This document shows positions 23,628-36,958 of a stretch of 64,000 nucleotides of DNA, piece by piece. Source of the stretch: Bos javanicus (taxonomy: Eukaryota; Chordata; Mammalia; Artiodactyla; Bovidae); NCBI RefSeq assembly GCF_032452875.1, contig NW_026894337.1, forward strand, positions 82,461 through 146,460, given 5' to 3'. Below the pieces are notes generated by a model that was not told the origin of the DNA, made no database searches, and saw only the letters and a program-made list of their open reading frames with translations. The position numbers were made by a program, and so were the translations under genes. The first letter of the stretch is position 1. Each line of letters starts with the position of its first letter.

Positions 23628-24904
23628 ATGATCAGTGTATGATAGCAAACATGATCAGTGCATGATCAGTCACATGATCAGCGCCATTAAGTCACGTGAT
23701 CACTACATGATAGTCATGTGATCAGTCCATGCTCAGTCACGGTATCAGTGCATGATCAGCCACGTGATCAGTGCATGATCTGTCTGATTAGTGTATGATC
23801 ATCCACGTGATCAGTGCGGGCAGTCATGATCAGTGCATGATATAGACGTGATCAGTGCATGATCAGTCTCGTGATCAGTGCATGATAGCCACGTGATCAG
23901 TGCATGATCAGTCACCTGATGGGTGTATGATCATTCACGTGACCTGTACATGGTAGCTACATGATCATTGCATGATCAGCCACGTGAGTAGTGCATGATA
24001 GCCACGTGATCTGCATGATCAGTCACGTGATCAGTGCATGATCAGTCATGTGACCAGTAGTCATGGCATGATCAGCCACGTGATCAGTGCATGATCAGCC
24101 ACGTGAGTCAGTGCATGATCGCCACGTGATCAGTGCATGATCAGTCACGTGATCAGTGCATGATCAGCCACGTGATCAGTGCATGATCAGCCACGTGATC
24201 AGTGCATGATCAGCCACGTGATCAGTGCATGATAGCCACGTGATCAGTGCATAGTATTGATCAGTGCATGATCATCCGTGATCATGTATCAGCCACGTGA
24301 TCAGTGCATGATAGCCACGTGATCAGTGCAGGATCAATTACGTGATCAGTGCATGATCAGTCACGTGACCATACATGGTTGCTACGTGATCGTTGCATGA
24401 TCAGCCACGTGATCAGTGCATGATAGCCACGTGATCAGTGCATGATCAGTCACGTGATCAGTGCATGATCAGTCACGTGAACAGTGCATGATCATTTCGT
24501 GATCAGTGCATGATCAGTCACGTGACAGTATATGGTAGCGTGATCATTCATGACGAGCCACGTGAGCAGTGCATGATAGCCACGTGATGTGTGCATGATC
24601 CGTGAGCAGTATGATCAGCCACGTGATCAGTGCATGAGTGCCACGTGATCAGTGCATGATATGTCACGTGACAGGTGTGTGATCAGCCACGTGAACGTGC
24701 ATGATGATCAGCCACGTGATCAGTGCATGATCAGTTACGTGAGCAGTGTATGATCAGCCACGTGATCAGTGCATGGTCAGACACGTGAACAGTGTATGAT
24801 CAGCCACGTGATCAGTGCATGATATCCAAGTGATCAGTGCATGATCATCACGTGATCAGTGTATGATCAGCCACGTGAACAGTGCATGCTCAGTCACGTG
24901 ATCT
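23628..24904 (+). repeat. Spacer 12-13 (short, 1,277 bp)
   Basis: R3 near 23839, R4 near 23911, R5 reduced to CAGTAGTCATGGCATG near 24055. Only about 250 bp of monomers separate this from L-type sequence (AGGATCAATTACG near 24330, L1 near 24376, L2 near 24528, GATATCCAAG near 24825). Confidence 0.9.
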
Positions 24905-25148
24905 GGGCCTGCTGAGCTGCGTGATTACTGTCTGCTCATCTGCTTGACAATTGCCAGCTGAGCTGCACGATTCCTGCCTGTCATCTGCTTGACAATTGCC
25001 AGCTGTGCTGCGTAATTCCTGCCTGCTCAGCTGCTTGATTATTGCCAGCTGAGCAGCATGATTCCTCACACCTGAGTTCCATGATTATTGCCTGCTGACT
25101 GTTTGATTCGTGCCTACTCAGCTCTTTGTTTATTGCCTCCAGAGGCAC
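24905..25148 (+). repeat. Island 13 (full length, 244 bp)
   Basis: Entry base T; internal site CACCTG. Confidence 0.96.
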
Positions 25149-26880
25149 ATGATCAGTGTATGATAGCAAACATGATCAGCGCATGATCAGTCACATGATC
25201 AGCGCCATTAAGTCACGTGATCACTACATGATAGTCATGTGATCAGTCCATGCTCAGTCACGGTATCAGTGCATGATCAGCCACGTGATCAGTGCATGAT
25301 CTGTCACAAGATTAGTGTATGATCATCCGTGATCAGTGCATGGGCAGTCATGTGATCAGTGCATGATATAGCGTGATCAGTGCATGATCAGTCTCGTGAT
25401 CAGTGCATGATAGCCACGTGATCAGTGCATGATCAGTCACCTGATGGGTGTATGATCATTCACGTGACCTGTACATGGTAGCTACATGATCATTGCATGA
25501 TCAGCCACGTGAGTAGTGCATGATAGCCACGTGATCAGTGCATGATCAGTCACGTGATCAGTGCATGATCAGTCATGTGACCAGTACATGGTAGCTGCGT
25601 GATCATGGCATGATCAGCCACGTGAGCAGTGCATGATAGCCACGTGATCAGTGCATGATCAACACGTGATCAGTGCATGATCAGTCACGTGATCAGTGCA
25701 TGATCACCACGTGATCAGTGCCAGGCACGTGATCAGTGTATGATCAGCCACGTGATCAGTGCATGATAGTGATCAGTGCATGATCAGTCACGTGATCAGT
25801 GCATGATCAGTCACGTGATCAGTGCATGATCAGCCACGTGATCAGTGCATGATCAGCCACGTGATCAGTGCATGATCAGCCGTGATCAGTGCATCAGTCC
25901 GTGATCAGTGCATGATAGCTCCGTGATCAGTGCATGATCAGCACGTGATCAGTGCATGATCAGCGTCAGATGCATGAGTACGTGATCAGTGCATGATCAG
26001 TCACGTGATCGTGTGATCAGCCACGTGATCAGTGCATGACCGCGTGATCAGTGCATGATCAGTCACGTGATCAGTGCATGATCAGTCACGTGATCAGTGC
26101 ATGTAGCATGATCAGTGCATGATCAGCCACGTGATCAGTGCATGATAGCCACGTCAGTGCATGATCACACGTGATCAGTGCATGATCAGTCAGTGATACG
26201 TGTGTGATCAGCCACGTGATCAGTGCATGATAGCCACGTGATCAGTGCATGATCAGCCACGTGATCAGTGCATGATAGCCACGTGATCAGTGCATGATCA
26301 GTCACGTGATCATGTGTGATCAGCCACGTGATCAGTGCATGATAGCCACGTGATCAGTGCATGATCATTCGTGATCAGTGCATGATCAGTCGTGACCAGT
26401 ACATGGTTGCTCGTGATCAGTGCATGATCAGCCGTGATCAGTGCATGATAGCCGTGATCAGTGCATGATCAGTCACGTGATCAGTGCATGATCATCACGT
26501 GATCAGTGCATGATCATTCAGTGATCAGTGCATGATCAGTCGTGCAGTATATGGTTGCTGTGATCAGTGCATGATCAGCCACGTGATCAGTGCATGATAG
26601 CCACGTGATCAGTGCATGATATCACGTGACAGTGTATGATCAGCCACGTGATCAGTGCATGATCAGCCACGTGATCAGTGCATGATAGCCACGTGATCAG
26701 TGCATGATCAGTTACGTGAGCAGTGTATGATCAGCCACGTGATCAGTGCATGGTCAGACACGTGAACAGTGTATGATCAGCCACGTGATCAGTGCATGAT
26801 ATCCAGTGATCAGTGCATGATCATCACGTGATCAGTGTATGATCAGCCACGTGAACAGTGCATGCTCAGTCACGTGATCA
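25149..26880 (+). repeat. Spacer 13-14 (R intact, L partly homogenised)
   Basis: R3 near 25366, R4 near 25437, R5 near 25590. Early GATATCC is absent. L1 near 26403, L2 near 26545; the L3 region is reduced to GATATCACGTGACAG near 26620. Late GATATCC near 26800 reads CAGTG. Confidence 0.9.
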
Positions 26881-27122
26881 GGGCCTGCTGAGCTGCGTGA
26901 TTACTGTCTGCTCATCTGCTTGACAATTGCCAGCTGAGCTGCACGATTCCTGCCTGTCATCTGCTTGACAATTGCCAGCTGTGCTGCGTAATTCCTGCCT
27001 GCTCAGCTGCTTGATTATTGCCAGCTGAGCAGCATGATTCCTCACCTGAGTTCCATGATTATTGCCTGCTGACTGTTTGATTCGTGCCTACTCAGCTCTT
27101 TGTTTATTGCCTCCAGAGGCAC
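26881..27122 (+). repeat. Island 14 (242 bp)
   Basis: Loses 2 bp at CCTCACCTGAG, the same lesion as island 20. Entry base A; internal site CACCTG. Confidence 0.95.
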
Positions 27123-30100
27123 ATGATCAGTGTATGATAGCAAACATGATCAGCGCATGATCAGTCACATGATCAGCGCCATTAAGTCACGTGATCACTA
27201 CATGATAGTCATGTGATCAGTCCATGCTCAGTCACGGTATCAGTGCATGATCAGCCACGTGATCAGTGCATGATCTCACATGATTAGTGTATGATCATCC
27301 ACGTGATCAGTGCATGGGCAGTCATGTGATCAGTGCATGATATAGACGTGATCAGTGCATGATCAGTCGTGATCAGTGCATGATAGCCACGTGATCAGTG
27401 CATGATCAGTCACCTGATGGGTGTATGATCATTCACGTGACCTGTACATGGTAGCTACATGATCATTGCATGATCAGCCACGTGAGTAGTGCATGATAGC
27501 CACGTGATCAGTGCATGATCAGTCACGTGATCAGTGCATGATCAGTCATGTGACCAGTACATGGTAGCTGCGTGATCATGGCATGATCAGCCACGTGATC
27601 AGTGCATGATAGCCACGTGATCAGTGCATGATCAGACACGTGATCAGTGCATGATCAGTCACGTGATCAGTGCATGATCAGCCACGTGATCAGTGCATGA
27701 TCAGCACGTGATCAGTGCATGTCCAGCCAGTGATCAGTGCATGATAGCCACGTGATCAGTGCATGATCAGTCACGTGATCAGTGCATGATCAGTCACGTG
27801 ATCAGTGCATGATCAGCCACGTGATCAGTGCATGATCAGCCACGTGATCAGTGCATGATCAATTACGTGATCAGTGCATGATCAGTCACGTGATCAGTGC
27901 ATGATAGCTACGTGATCAGTGCATGATCAGCCACGTGATCAGTGCATGATAGCCACGTGATCAGTGCATGATCAGCCACGTGATCAGTGCATGATCAGTC
28001 CACGTGATCAGTGTGTGATCAGCCACGTGATCAGTGCATGATCATCCACGTGATCAGTGCATGATCAGCCACGTGATCAGTGCATGATAGCCACGTGATC
28101 AGTGCATGATCAGCCACGTGATCAGTGCATGATCCACGTGATCAGTGCATGATCAGTCACGTGATCATGTGTGATCAGCCAGTGATCAGTGCATGATCAG
28201 CCACGTGATCAGTGCATGATCAGTTCGTGATCAGTGCATGTCAGTCACGTGATCAGTGCATGATAGCTACGTGATCAGTGCATGATCAGCCACGTGATCA
28301 GTGCATGATAGCCGTGATCAGTGCATGATAGCCACGTGATCAGTGCATGATCAGTCACGTGATCGTGTGTGATCAGCCGTGATCAGTGCATGATATCCAC
28401 GTGATCAGTGCATGATCAGCCACGTGATCAGTGCATGAGCCACGTGATCAGTGCATGATCAGTCACGTGATCATGTGTGATCAGCCACGTGATCAGTGCA
28501 TGATGAGCCACGTGATCAGTGCATGATCATTACGTGATCAGTGCATGATCAGTCACGTGACCAGTACATGGTTGCTACGTGATCGTTGCATGATCAGCCA
28601 CGTGATCAGTGCATGATAGCCACGTGATCAGTGCATGATCAGTCACGTGATCAGTGCATGATCAGTCACGTGATCAGTGCATGATCATTTACGTGATCAG
28701 TGCATGATCAGTCACGTGACCAGTATATGGTAACGTGATCATTCCATGACAGCCACGTGATCAGTGCATGATAGCCACGTGATCAGTGCATGAGTTACGT
28801 GATCAGTGTATGATCAGCCACGTGATCAGTGCATGAGTGCCACGTGATCAGTGCATGATATCACGTGACAGTGTGTGATCAGCCACGTGAACAGTGCATG
28901 ATCAGCCACGTGATCAGTGCATGATAGCCACGTGATCAGTGCATGATCATTCGTGATCAGTGCATGATCAGCCACGTGATCAGTGCATGATCAGACACGT
29001 GATCAGTGCATGATCAGCCACGTGATCAGTGCATGATATCCACGTGATCAGTGCATGATCAGTCACGTGATCAGTGCATGATCAGCCACGTGATCAGTGC
29101 ATGATCAGCACGTGATCAGTGCATGATCAGCCACGTGATCAGTGCATGATAGCCACGTGATCAGTGCATGATAGCCACGTGATCAGTGCATGATCAGTCA
29201 CGTGATCAGTGTGTGATCAGCCACGTGATCAGTGCATGATAGCCACGTGATCAGTGCATGATCAGCCACGTGATCAGTGCATGATAGCCACGTGATCAGT
29301 GCATGATCAGTCACGTGATCAGTGTGATCAGCCACGTGATCAGTGCATGATCAGTCACGTGATCAGTGCATGATAGTAGCTGATCAGTGCATGATCAGCC
29401 ACGTGATCAGTGCATGATAGCCACGTGATCAGTGCATGATCAGTCACGTGATCAGTGCATGATCAGTCACGTGATCAGTGCATGATCATTCGTGATCAGT
29501 GCATGATCAGTCACGTGATCAGTGCATGGTAGCTACGTGATCAGTGCATGATCAGCCACGTGATCAGTGCATGATAGCCACGTGATCAGTGCATGAGTCA
29601 CGTGATCAGTGTATGATCAGCCACGTGATCAGTGCATGATGCCACGTGATCAGTGCATGATCAGTCACGTGATCAGTGCATGATCAGCCACGTGATCAGT
29701 GCATGATCAGCCACGTGATCAGTGCATGATAGCCACGTGATCAGTGCATGATCAGTCACGTGATCAGTGCATGATCAGCCACGTGATCAGTGCATGATGC
29801 CACGTGATCAGTGCATGATCAGTCACGTGATCAGTGCATGATCAGCCACGTGATCAGTGCATGATCAGCCACGTGATCAGTGCATGATCAGTCACGTGAT
29901 CAGTGTATGATCAGCCACGTGATCAGTGCATGATGCCACGTGATCAGTGCATGATAGTCACGTGATCAGTGCATGATCAGCCACGTGATCAGTGCATGAT
30001 CAGCCACGTGATCAGTGCATGATCAGCCACGTGATCAGTGCATGATCAGTTACGTGATCAGTGCATGATCAGCCACGTGATCAGTGCATGATCAGCCACG

Positions 30101-30152
30101 TGATCAGTGTATGATCAGCCACGTGAACAGTGCATGCTCAGTCACGTGATCA
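27123..30152 (+). repeat. Spacer 14-15 (longest; contains an island-less HOR junction)
   Basis: R3 near 27340, R4 near 27412, R5 near 27568. A recognisable L module follows: GATATCC near 28390, L1 near 28569, L2 near 28722, L3-like near 28857, late GATATCC near 29036. Where an island is expected (about 29090) there are only consensus monomers, continuing to about 30100. The anchor then appears again just before island 15. Confidence 0.88.
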
Positions 30153-30395
30153 GGGCCTGCTGAGCTGCGTGATTACTGTCTGCTCATCTGCTTGACAATT
30201 GCCAGCTGAGCTGCACGATTCCTGCCTGTCATCTGCTTGACAATTGCCAGCTGTGCTGCGTAATTCCTGCCTGCTCAGCTGCTTGATTATTGCCAGCTGA
30301 GCAGCATGATTCCTCACACCTGAGTTCCATGATTATGCCTGCTGACTGTTTGATTCGTGCCTACTCAGCTCTTTGTTTATTGCCTCCAGAGGCAC
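30153..30395 (+). repeat. Island 15 (243 bp)
   Basis: One base lost in GATTATGCCTGCTG, shared with island 18. Entry base A; internal site CACCTG. Confidence 0.95.
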
Positions 30396-32043
30396 ATGAT
30401 CAGTGTATGATAGCAAACATGATCAGCGCATGATCAGTCACATGATCAGCGCCATTAAGTCACGTGATCACTACATGATAGTCATGTGATCAGTCCATGC
30501 TCAGTCACGGTATCAGTGCATGATCAGCCACGTGATCAGTGCATGATCTGTCACATGATTAGTGTATGATCATCCACGTGATCAGTGCATGCAGTCATGT
30601 GATCAGTGCATGATATAGGCGTGATCAGTGCATGATCAGTCACGTGATCAGTGCATGATAGCCACGTGATCAGTGCATGATCAGTCACCTGATGGGTGTA
30701 TGATCATTCACGTGACCTGTACATGGTAGCTACATGATCATTGCATGATCAGCCACGTGAGTAGTGCATGATAGCCACGTGATCAGTGCATGATCAGTCA
30801 CGTGATCAGTGCATGATCAGTCATGTGCCAGTACATGGTAGCTGCGTGATCATGGCATGATCAGCCACGTGATCAGTGCATGATAGCCACGTGATCAGTG
30901 CATGATCAGTCACGTGATCAGTGCATGATCAGTCACGTGATCAGTGCATGATCAGCCACGTGATCAGTGCATGATCAGTCACGTGATCAGTGTATGATCA
31001 GCCAAGTGATCAGTGCATGATAGCCACGTGATCAGTGCATGATCAGTCACGTGATCAGTGCATGATCAGTTACGTGATCAGTGTATGATCAGCCACGTGA
31101 TCAGTGCATGATCAGCCACGTGATCAGTGCATGATCAATTACGTGATCAGTGCATGATCAGTCACGTGATCAGTACATGGTAGCTACGTGATCATTGCAT
31201 GATCAGCCACGTGATCAGTGCATGATAGCCACGTGATCAGTGCATGATAGCCACGTGATCAGTGCATGATCAGTCATGTGATACTGTGTGATCAGCCACG
31301 TGATCAGTGCATGATATCCACGTGATCAGTGCATGACAGCCACGTGATCAGTGCATGAGAGCCACGTGATCAGTGCATGATCAGTCACGTGATACATGTG
31401 TGATCAGCCACGTGATCAGTGCATGATGAGCCACGTGATCAGTGCAGGATCAATTACGTGATCAGTGCATGATCATCACGTGACCAGTACATGGTTGCTA
31501 CGTGATCGTTGCATGATCAGCCACGTGAGCAGAGCATGATAGCGTGATCAGTGCATGATCAGTCACGTGATCAGTACATGATCAGTCACGTGAACAGTGC
31601 ATGATCATTCGTGATCTGTGCATGATCAGTCACGTGACCAGTATATGGTAGCTCGTGATCATTCCATGACGAGCCACGTGAGCAGTGCATGATAGCCACG
31701 TGATGTGTGCATGAGTTACGTGAGCAGAGTATGATCAGCCACGTGATCAGTGCATGAGTGCCCGTGATCAGTGCATGATATGTCACGTGACAGGTGTGTG
31801 ATCAGCCACGTGAACAGTGCATGTTCAGCCACGTGATCAGTGCATGATAGCCACGTGATCAGTGCATGATCAGTTACGTGAGCAGTGTATGATCAGCCAC
31901 GTGATCAGTGCATGGTCAGACACGTGAACAGTGTATGATCAGCCACGTGATCAGTGCATGATATCCAAGTGATCAGTGCATGATCATCACGTGATCAGTG
32001 TATGATCAGCCACGTGAACAGTGCATGCTCAGTCACGTGATCT
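30396..32043 (+). repeat. Spacer 15-16 (R-M-L order, shortened M zone)
   Basis: R3 reads GATATAGGCG (about 30612), as in spacers 18-19 and 19-20. R4 near 30686, R5 near 30837, GATATCC near 31314, L1 near 31492, L2 near 31645, GATATCCAAG near 31960. Confidence 0.92.
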
Positions 32044-32287
32044 GGGCCTGCTGAGCTGCGTGATTACTGTCTGCTCATCTGCTTGACAATTGCCAGCTGA
32101 GCTGCACGATTCCTGCCTGTCATCTGCTTGACAATTGCCAGCTGTGCTGCGTAATTCCTGCCTGCTCAGCTGCTTGATTATTGCCAGCTGAGCAGCATGA
32201 TTCCTCACAGCTGAGTTCCATGATTATTGCCTGCTGACTGTTTGATTCGTGCCTACTCAGCTCTTTGTTTATTGCCTCCAGAGGCAC
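32044..32287 (+). repeat. Island 16 (full length, 244 bp)
   Basis: Entry base T with internal CAGCTG. Confidence 0.96.
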
Positions 32288-34710
32288 ATGATCAGTGTAT
32301 GATAGCAAACATGATCAGCGCATGATCAGTCACATGATCAGCGCCATTAAGTCACGTGATCACTACATGATAGTCATGTGATCAGTCCATGCTCAGTCAC
32401 GGTATCAGTGCATGATCAGCCACGTGATCAGTGCATGATCTGTCACATGATTAGTGTATGATCATCCACGTGATCAGTGCATGGGCAGTCATGTGATCAG
32501 TGCATGATATAGACGTGATCAGTGCATGATCAGTCTCGTGATCAGTGCATGATAGCCACGTGATCAGTGCATGATCAGTCACCTGATGGGTGTATGATCA
32601 TTCACGTGACCTGTACATGGTAGCTACATGATCATTGCATGATCAGCCACGTGAGTAGTGCATGATAGCCACGTGATCACTGCATGATCAGTCACGTGAT
32701 CAGTGCATGATCAGTCATGTGACCAGTACATGGTAGCTGCGTGATCATGGCATGATCAGCCACGTGAGCAGTGCATGATAGCCACGTGATCAGTGCATGA
32801 TCAGTCACGTGATCAGTGCATGATCAGTCACGTGATCAGTGCATGATCAGCCACGTGATCAGTGCATGATCAGACACGTGATCAGTGTATGATCCAGCCA
32901 CGTGATCAGTGCATGATAGCCACGTGATCAGTGCATGATCAGTCACGTGATCAGTGCATGATCAGTCATGTGATCAGTGTGTGATCAGCCACGTGATCAG
33001 TGCATGATCAGCCACGTGATCAGTGTGCGTGATCAGTGCATGATCAGTCATGTGATCAGTGCATGATCAGCCACGTGATCAGTGCATGATCAGTCACGTG
33101 ATCAGTGCATGATCAGCCGTGATCAGTGCATGATAGCCACGTGATCAGTGCATGATCAGTCATGATACGTGTGTGATCAGCCACGTGATCAGTGCATGAT
33201 AGCCACGTGATCAGTGCATGATCAGCCGTGATCAGTGCATGAAGCCACGTGATCAGTGCATGATCAGTCACGTGATCATGTGTGATCAGCCACGTGATCA
33301 GTGCATGATCAGCCACGTGATCAGTGCATGATCAGTGCGTGATCAGTGCATGATCAGTCACGTGATCAGTGCATGATCAGTCACGTGATCTGTGCATGTA
33401 TTCATGATCATTGCATGATCAGCCACGTGATCAGTGCATGATAGCCGTGATCAGTGCATGATCAGTCACGTGATCAGTGCATGATCAGTCATGTGACCAG
33501 TACATGTTATTCGTGATCATGGCATGATCAGCCACGTGATCAGTGCATGATAGCCACGTGATCAGTGCATGATCAGTCACAGTGATCAGTGCATGATCAG
33601 TCCACGTGATCAGTGCATGATCAGCCACGTGATCAGTGCATGATCAGCACGTGATCAGTGCATGATCAGCAAGTGATCAGTGCATGATAGCCACGTGATC
33701 AGTGCATGATCAGTCACGTGATCAGTGCATGATCAGTCACGTGATCAGTGCATGATCAGCCACGTGATCAGTGCATGATCAGCCATGATCAGTGCATGAT
33801 CAATTACGTGATCAGTGCATGATCAGTCACGTGACCAGTGCATGGTAGCTACGTGATCATTGCATGATCAGCCACGTGATCAGTGCATGATAGCCACGTG
33901 ATCAGTGCATGATAGCCACGTGATCAGTGCATGATCAGTCATGTGATACGTGTGTGATCAGCCACGTGATCAGTGCATGATATCCACGTGATCAGTGCAT
34001 GATCAGCCGTGATCAGTGCATGATAGCCACGTGATCAGTGCATGATCAGTCACGTGATCATGTGTGATCAGCCACGTGATCAGTGCATGATGAGCCACGT
34101 GATCAGTGCATGATCAATTACGTGATCAGTGCATGATCAGTCACGTGACCATGTGGTTGCTACGTGATCATTGCATGATCAGCCACGTGAGCAGAGCATG
34201 ATAGCCACGTGATCAGTGCATGATCAGTCACGTGATCAGTACATGATCAGTCACGTGAACAGTGCATGATCATTTACGTGATCTGTGCATGATCAGTCAC
34301 GTGACCAGTATATGGTAGCTACGTGATCATTCCATGACGAGCCACGTGAGCAGTGCATGATAGCCACGTGATGTGTGCATGTTACGTGAGCAGAGTATGA
34401 TCAGCCACGTGATCAGTGCATGAGTGCCACGTGATCAGTGCATGATATGTCACGTGACAGGTGTGTGATCAGCCACGTGAACAGTGCATGTTCAGCCACG
34501 TGATCAGTGCATGATAGCCACGTGATCAGTGCATGATCAGTTACGTGAGCAGTGTATGATCAGCCACGTGATCAGTGCATGGTCAGACACGTGAACAGTG
34601 TATGATCAGCCACGTGATCAGTGCATGATATCCAAGTGATCAGTGCATGATCATCACGTGATCAGTGTATGATCAGCCACGTGAACAGTGCATGCTCAGT
34701 CACGTGATCA
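32288..34710 (+). repeat. Spacer 16-17 (long; second R5-like element)
   Basis: R3 near 32508, R4 near 32579, R5 near 32732, and a second CGTGATCATGGCATG near 33508, about 775 bp later. GATATCC near 33979, L1 near 34151, L2 near 34307, GATATCCAAG near 34629. Confidence 0.9.
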
Positions 34711-34953
34711 GGGCCTGCTGAGCTGCGTGATTACTGTCTGCTCATCTGCTTGACAATTGCCAGCTGAGCTGCACGATTCCTGCCTGTCATCTGCTTGACA
34801 ATTGCCAGCTGTGCTGCGTAATTCCTGCCTGCTCAGCTGCTTGATTATTGCCAGCTGAGCAGCATGATTCCTCACAGCTGAGTTCCATGATTATTGCCTG
34901 CTGACTGTTTGTTCGTGCCTACTCAGCTCTTTGTTTATTGCCTCCAGAGGCAC
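34711..34953 (+). repeat. Island 17 (243 bp)
   Basis: One base lost in GTTTGTTCGTGCC. Entry base A; internal site CAGCTG. Confidence 0.95.
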
Positions 34954-36716
34954 ATGATCAGTGTATGATAGCAAACATGATCAGCGCATGATCAGTCACA
35001 TGATCAGCGCCATTAAGTCACGTGATCACTACATGATAGTCATGTGATCAGTCCATGCTCAGTCAGTGACCAGTAATGGAACGAATGCATGATCAGCCAC
35101 GTGATCAGTGCATGATAGCCACGTGATCAGTGCATGATCAGTCACGTGATCAGTGCATGATCAGTCCATGATCAGTGCATGATAGCTACGTGATCAGTGC
35201 ATGATCAGCCACGTGATCAGTGCATGATAGCCACGTGATCAGTGCATGATCAGTCACGTGATCAGTGCATGATCAGTCACGTGACCAGTACATGGTAGCT
35301 ACGTGATCATGCATGATCAGCCGTGATCAGTGCATGATAGCCGTGTGATCAGTGCATGATCAGCCACGTGATCAGTGCATGATCAGTCACGTGATCAGTG
35401 CATGATCAGCCACGTGATCAGTGCATGATCAGCCACGTGATCAGTGCATGATCAGCCACGTGATCAGTGCATGATAGCCACGTGATCAGTGCATGATCAG
35501 TCACGTGATCAGTGCATGATCAGTCACGTGATCAGTGCATGATCAGCCACGTGATCAGTGCATGATCAGCCACGTGATCAGTGCATGATCAGCCACGTGA
35601 TCAGTGCATGATCAGTCACGTGACCAGTACATGGTCAGCACGTGATCAGTGCATGATCAGCCACGTGATCAGTGCATGATGCCACGTGATCAGTGCATGA
35701 TCAGCCACGTGATCAGTGCATGATCAGTCACGTGATCAGTGCATGATCAGCCACGTGATCAGTGCATGATAGCCACGTGATCAGTGCATGATCAGCCACG
35801 TGATCAGTGCATGATCAGCCACGTGATCAGTGCATGATCAGTCACGTGATCATGTGTGATCAGCCACGTGATCAGTGCATGATCAGCCACGTGATCAGTG
35901 CATGATCAGTCACGTGATCAGTGCATGATCAGTCCACGTGATCAGTGCATGATCAGTCACGTGATCAGTGCATGATCAGCCGTGATCAGTGCATGATCAG
36001 TCACGTGATCAGTGCATGGTAGCTCGTGATCAGTGCATGATCAGTCACGTGATCAGTGCATGATCAGCCACGTGATGTGCATGTCATTCGTGATCAGTGC
36101 ATGATCAGCCACGTGATCAGTGCATGAGCCACGTGATCAGTGCATGATCATCACGTGATCAGTGCATGATCAGCCACGTGATCAGTGCATGATCAGCCAC
36201 GTGATCAGTGCATGATAGCCACGTGATCAGTGCATGATCAGTGCGTGATCAGTGCATGATGTACGTGATCAGTGCATGTCAGAACGTGATCAGTGCATGA
36301 TCAGCCACGTGATCAGTGCATGATAGCCACGTGATCAGTGCATGATCAGTCACGTGATCAGTGCATGATCAGCCACGTGATCAGTGCATGATCAGCACGT
36401 GATCAGTGCATGATCAGCCACGTGATCAGTGCATGATAGCCACGTGATCAGTGCATGATAGCCACGTGATCAGTGCATGATCAGTCATGATGCAGTGCAT
36501 GATCAGCCACGTGATCAGTGCATGATCAGTCACGTGATCAGTGCATGATCAGCACGTGATCAGTGCATGATCAGCCACGTGATCAGTGCATGATACGTGA
36601 TCAGTGCATGATCAGCCACGTGATCAGTGCATGATAGCCACGTGATCAGTGCATGATCATCACGTGATCAGTGTATGATCAGCCACGTGAACAGTGCATG
36701 CTCAGTCACGTGATCA
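34954..36716 (+). repeat. Spacer 17-18 (R and L modules replaced by consensus monomers)
   Basis: The R module is intact only to about 35063, then breaks into GTGACCAGTAATGGAACGAA, not seen elsewhere, and passes into consensus monomers. R3, R4, the GATATCC marks, L2 and L3 are absent up to about 36655; only scattered TACATGGT elements (for example near 35290) remain. The anchor reappears before island 18. The HOR is still 2,006 bp long. Confidence 0.88.
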
Positions 36717-36958
36717 GGGCCTGCTGAGCTGCGTGATTACTGTCTGCTCATCTGCTTGACAATTGCCAGCTGAGCTGCACGATTCCTGCCTGTCATCTGC
36801 TTGACAATTGCCAGCTGTGCTGCGTAATTCCTGCCTGCTCAGCTGCTTGATTATTGCCAGCTGAGCAGCATGATTCCTCACACCTGAGTTCCATGATTAT
36901 GCCTGCTGACTGTTTGATTCGTGCCTACTCAGCTCTTTGTTTATGCCTCCAGAGGCAC
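36717..36958 (+). repeat. Island 18 (242 bp)
   Basis: Two single-base losses: GATTATGCCTG (shared with island 15) and TTTATGCCTCC (shared with islands 7 and 22). Entry base A; internal site CACCTG. Confidence 0.95.
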
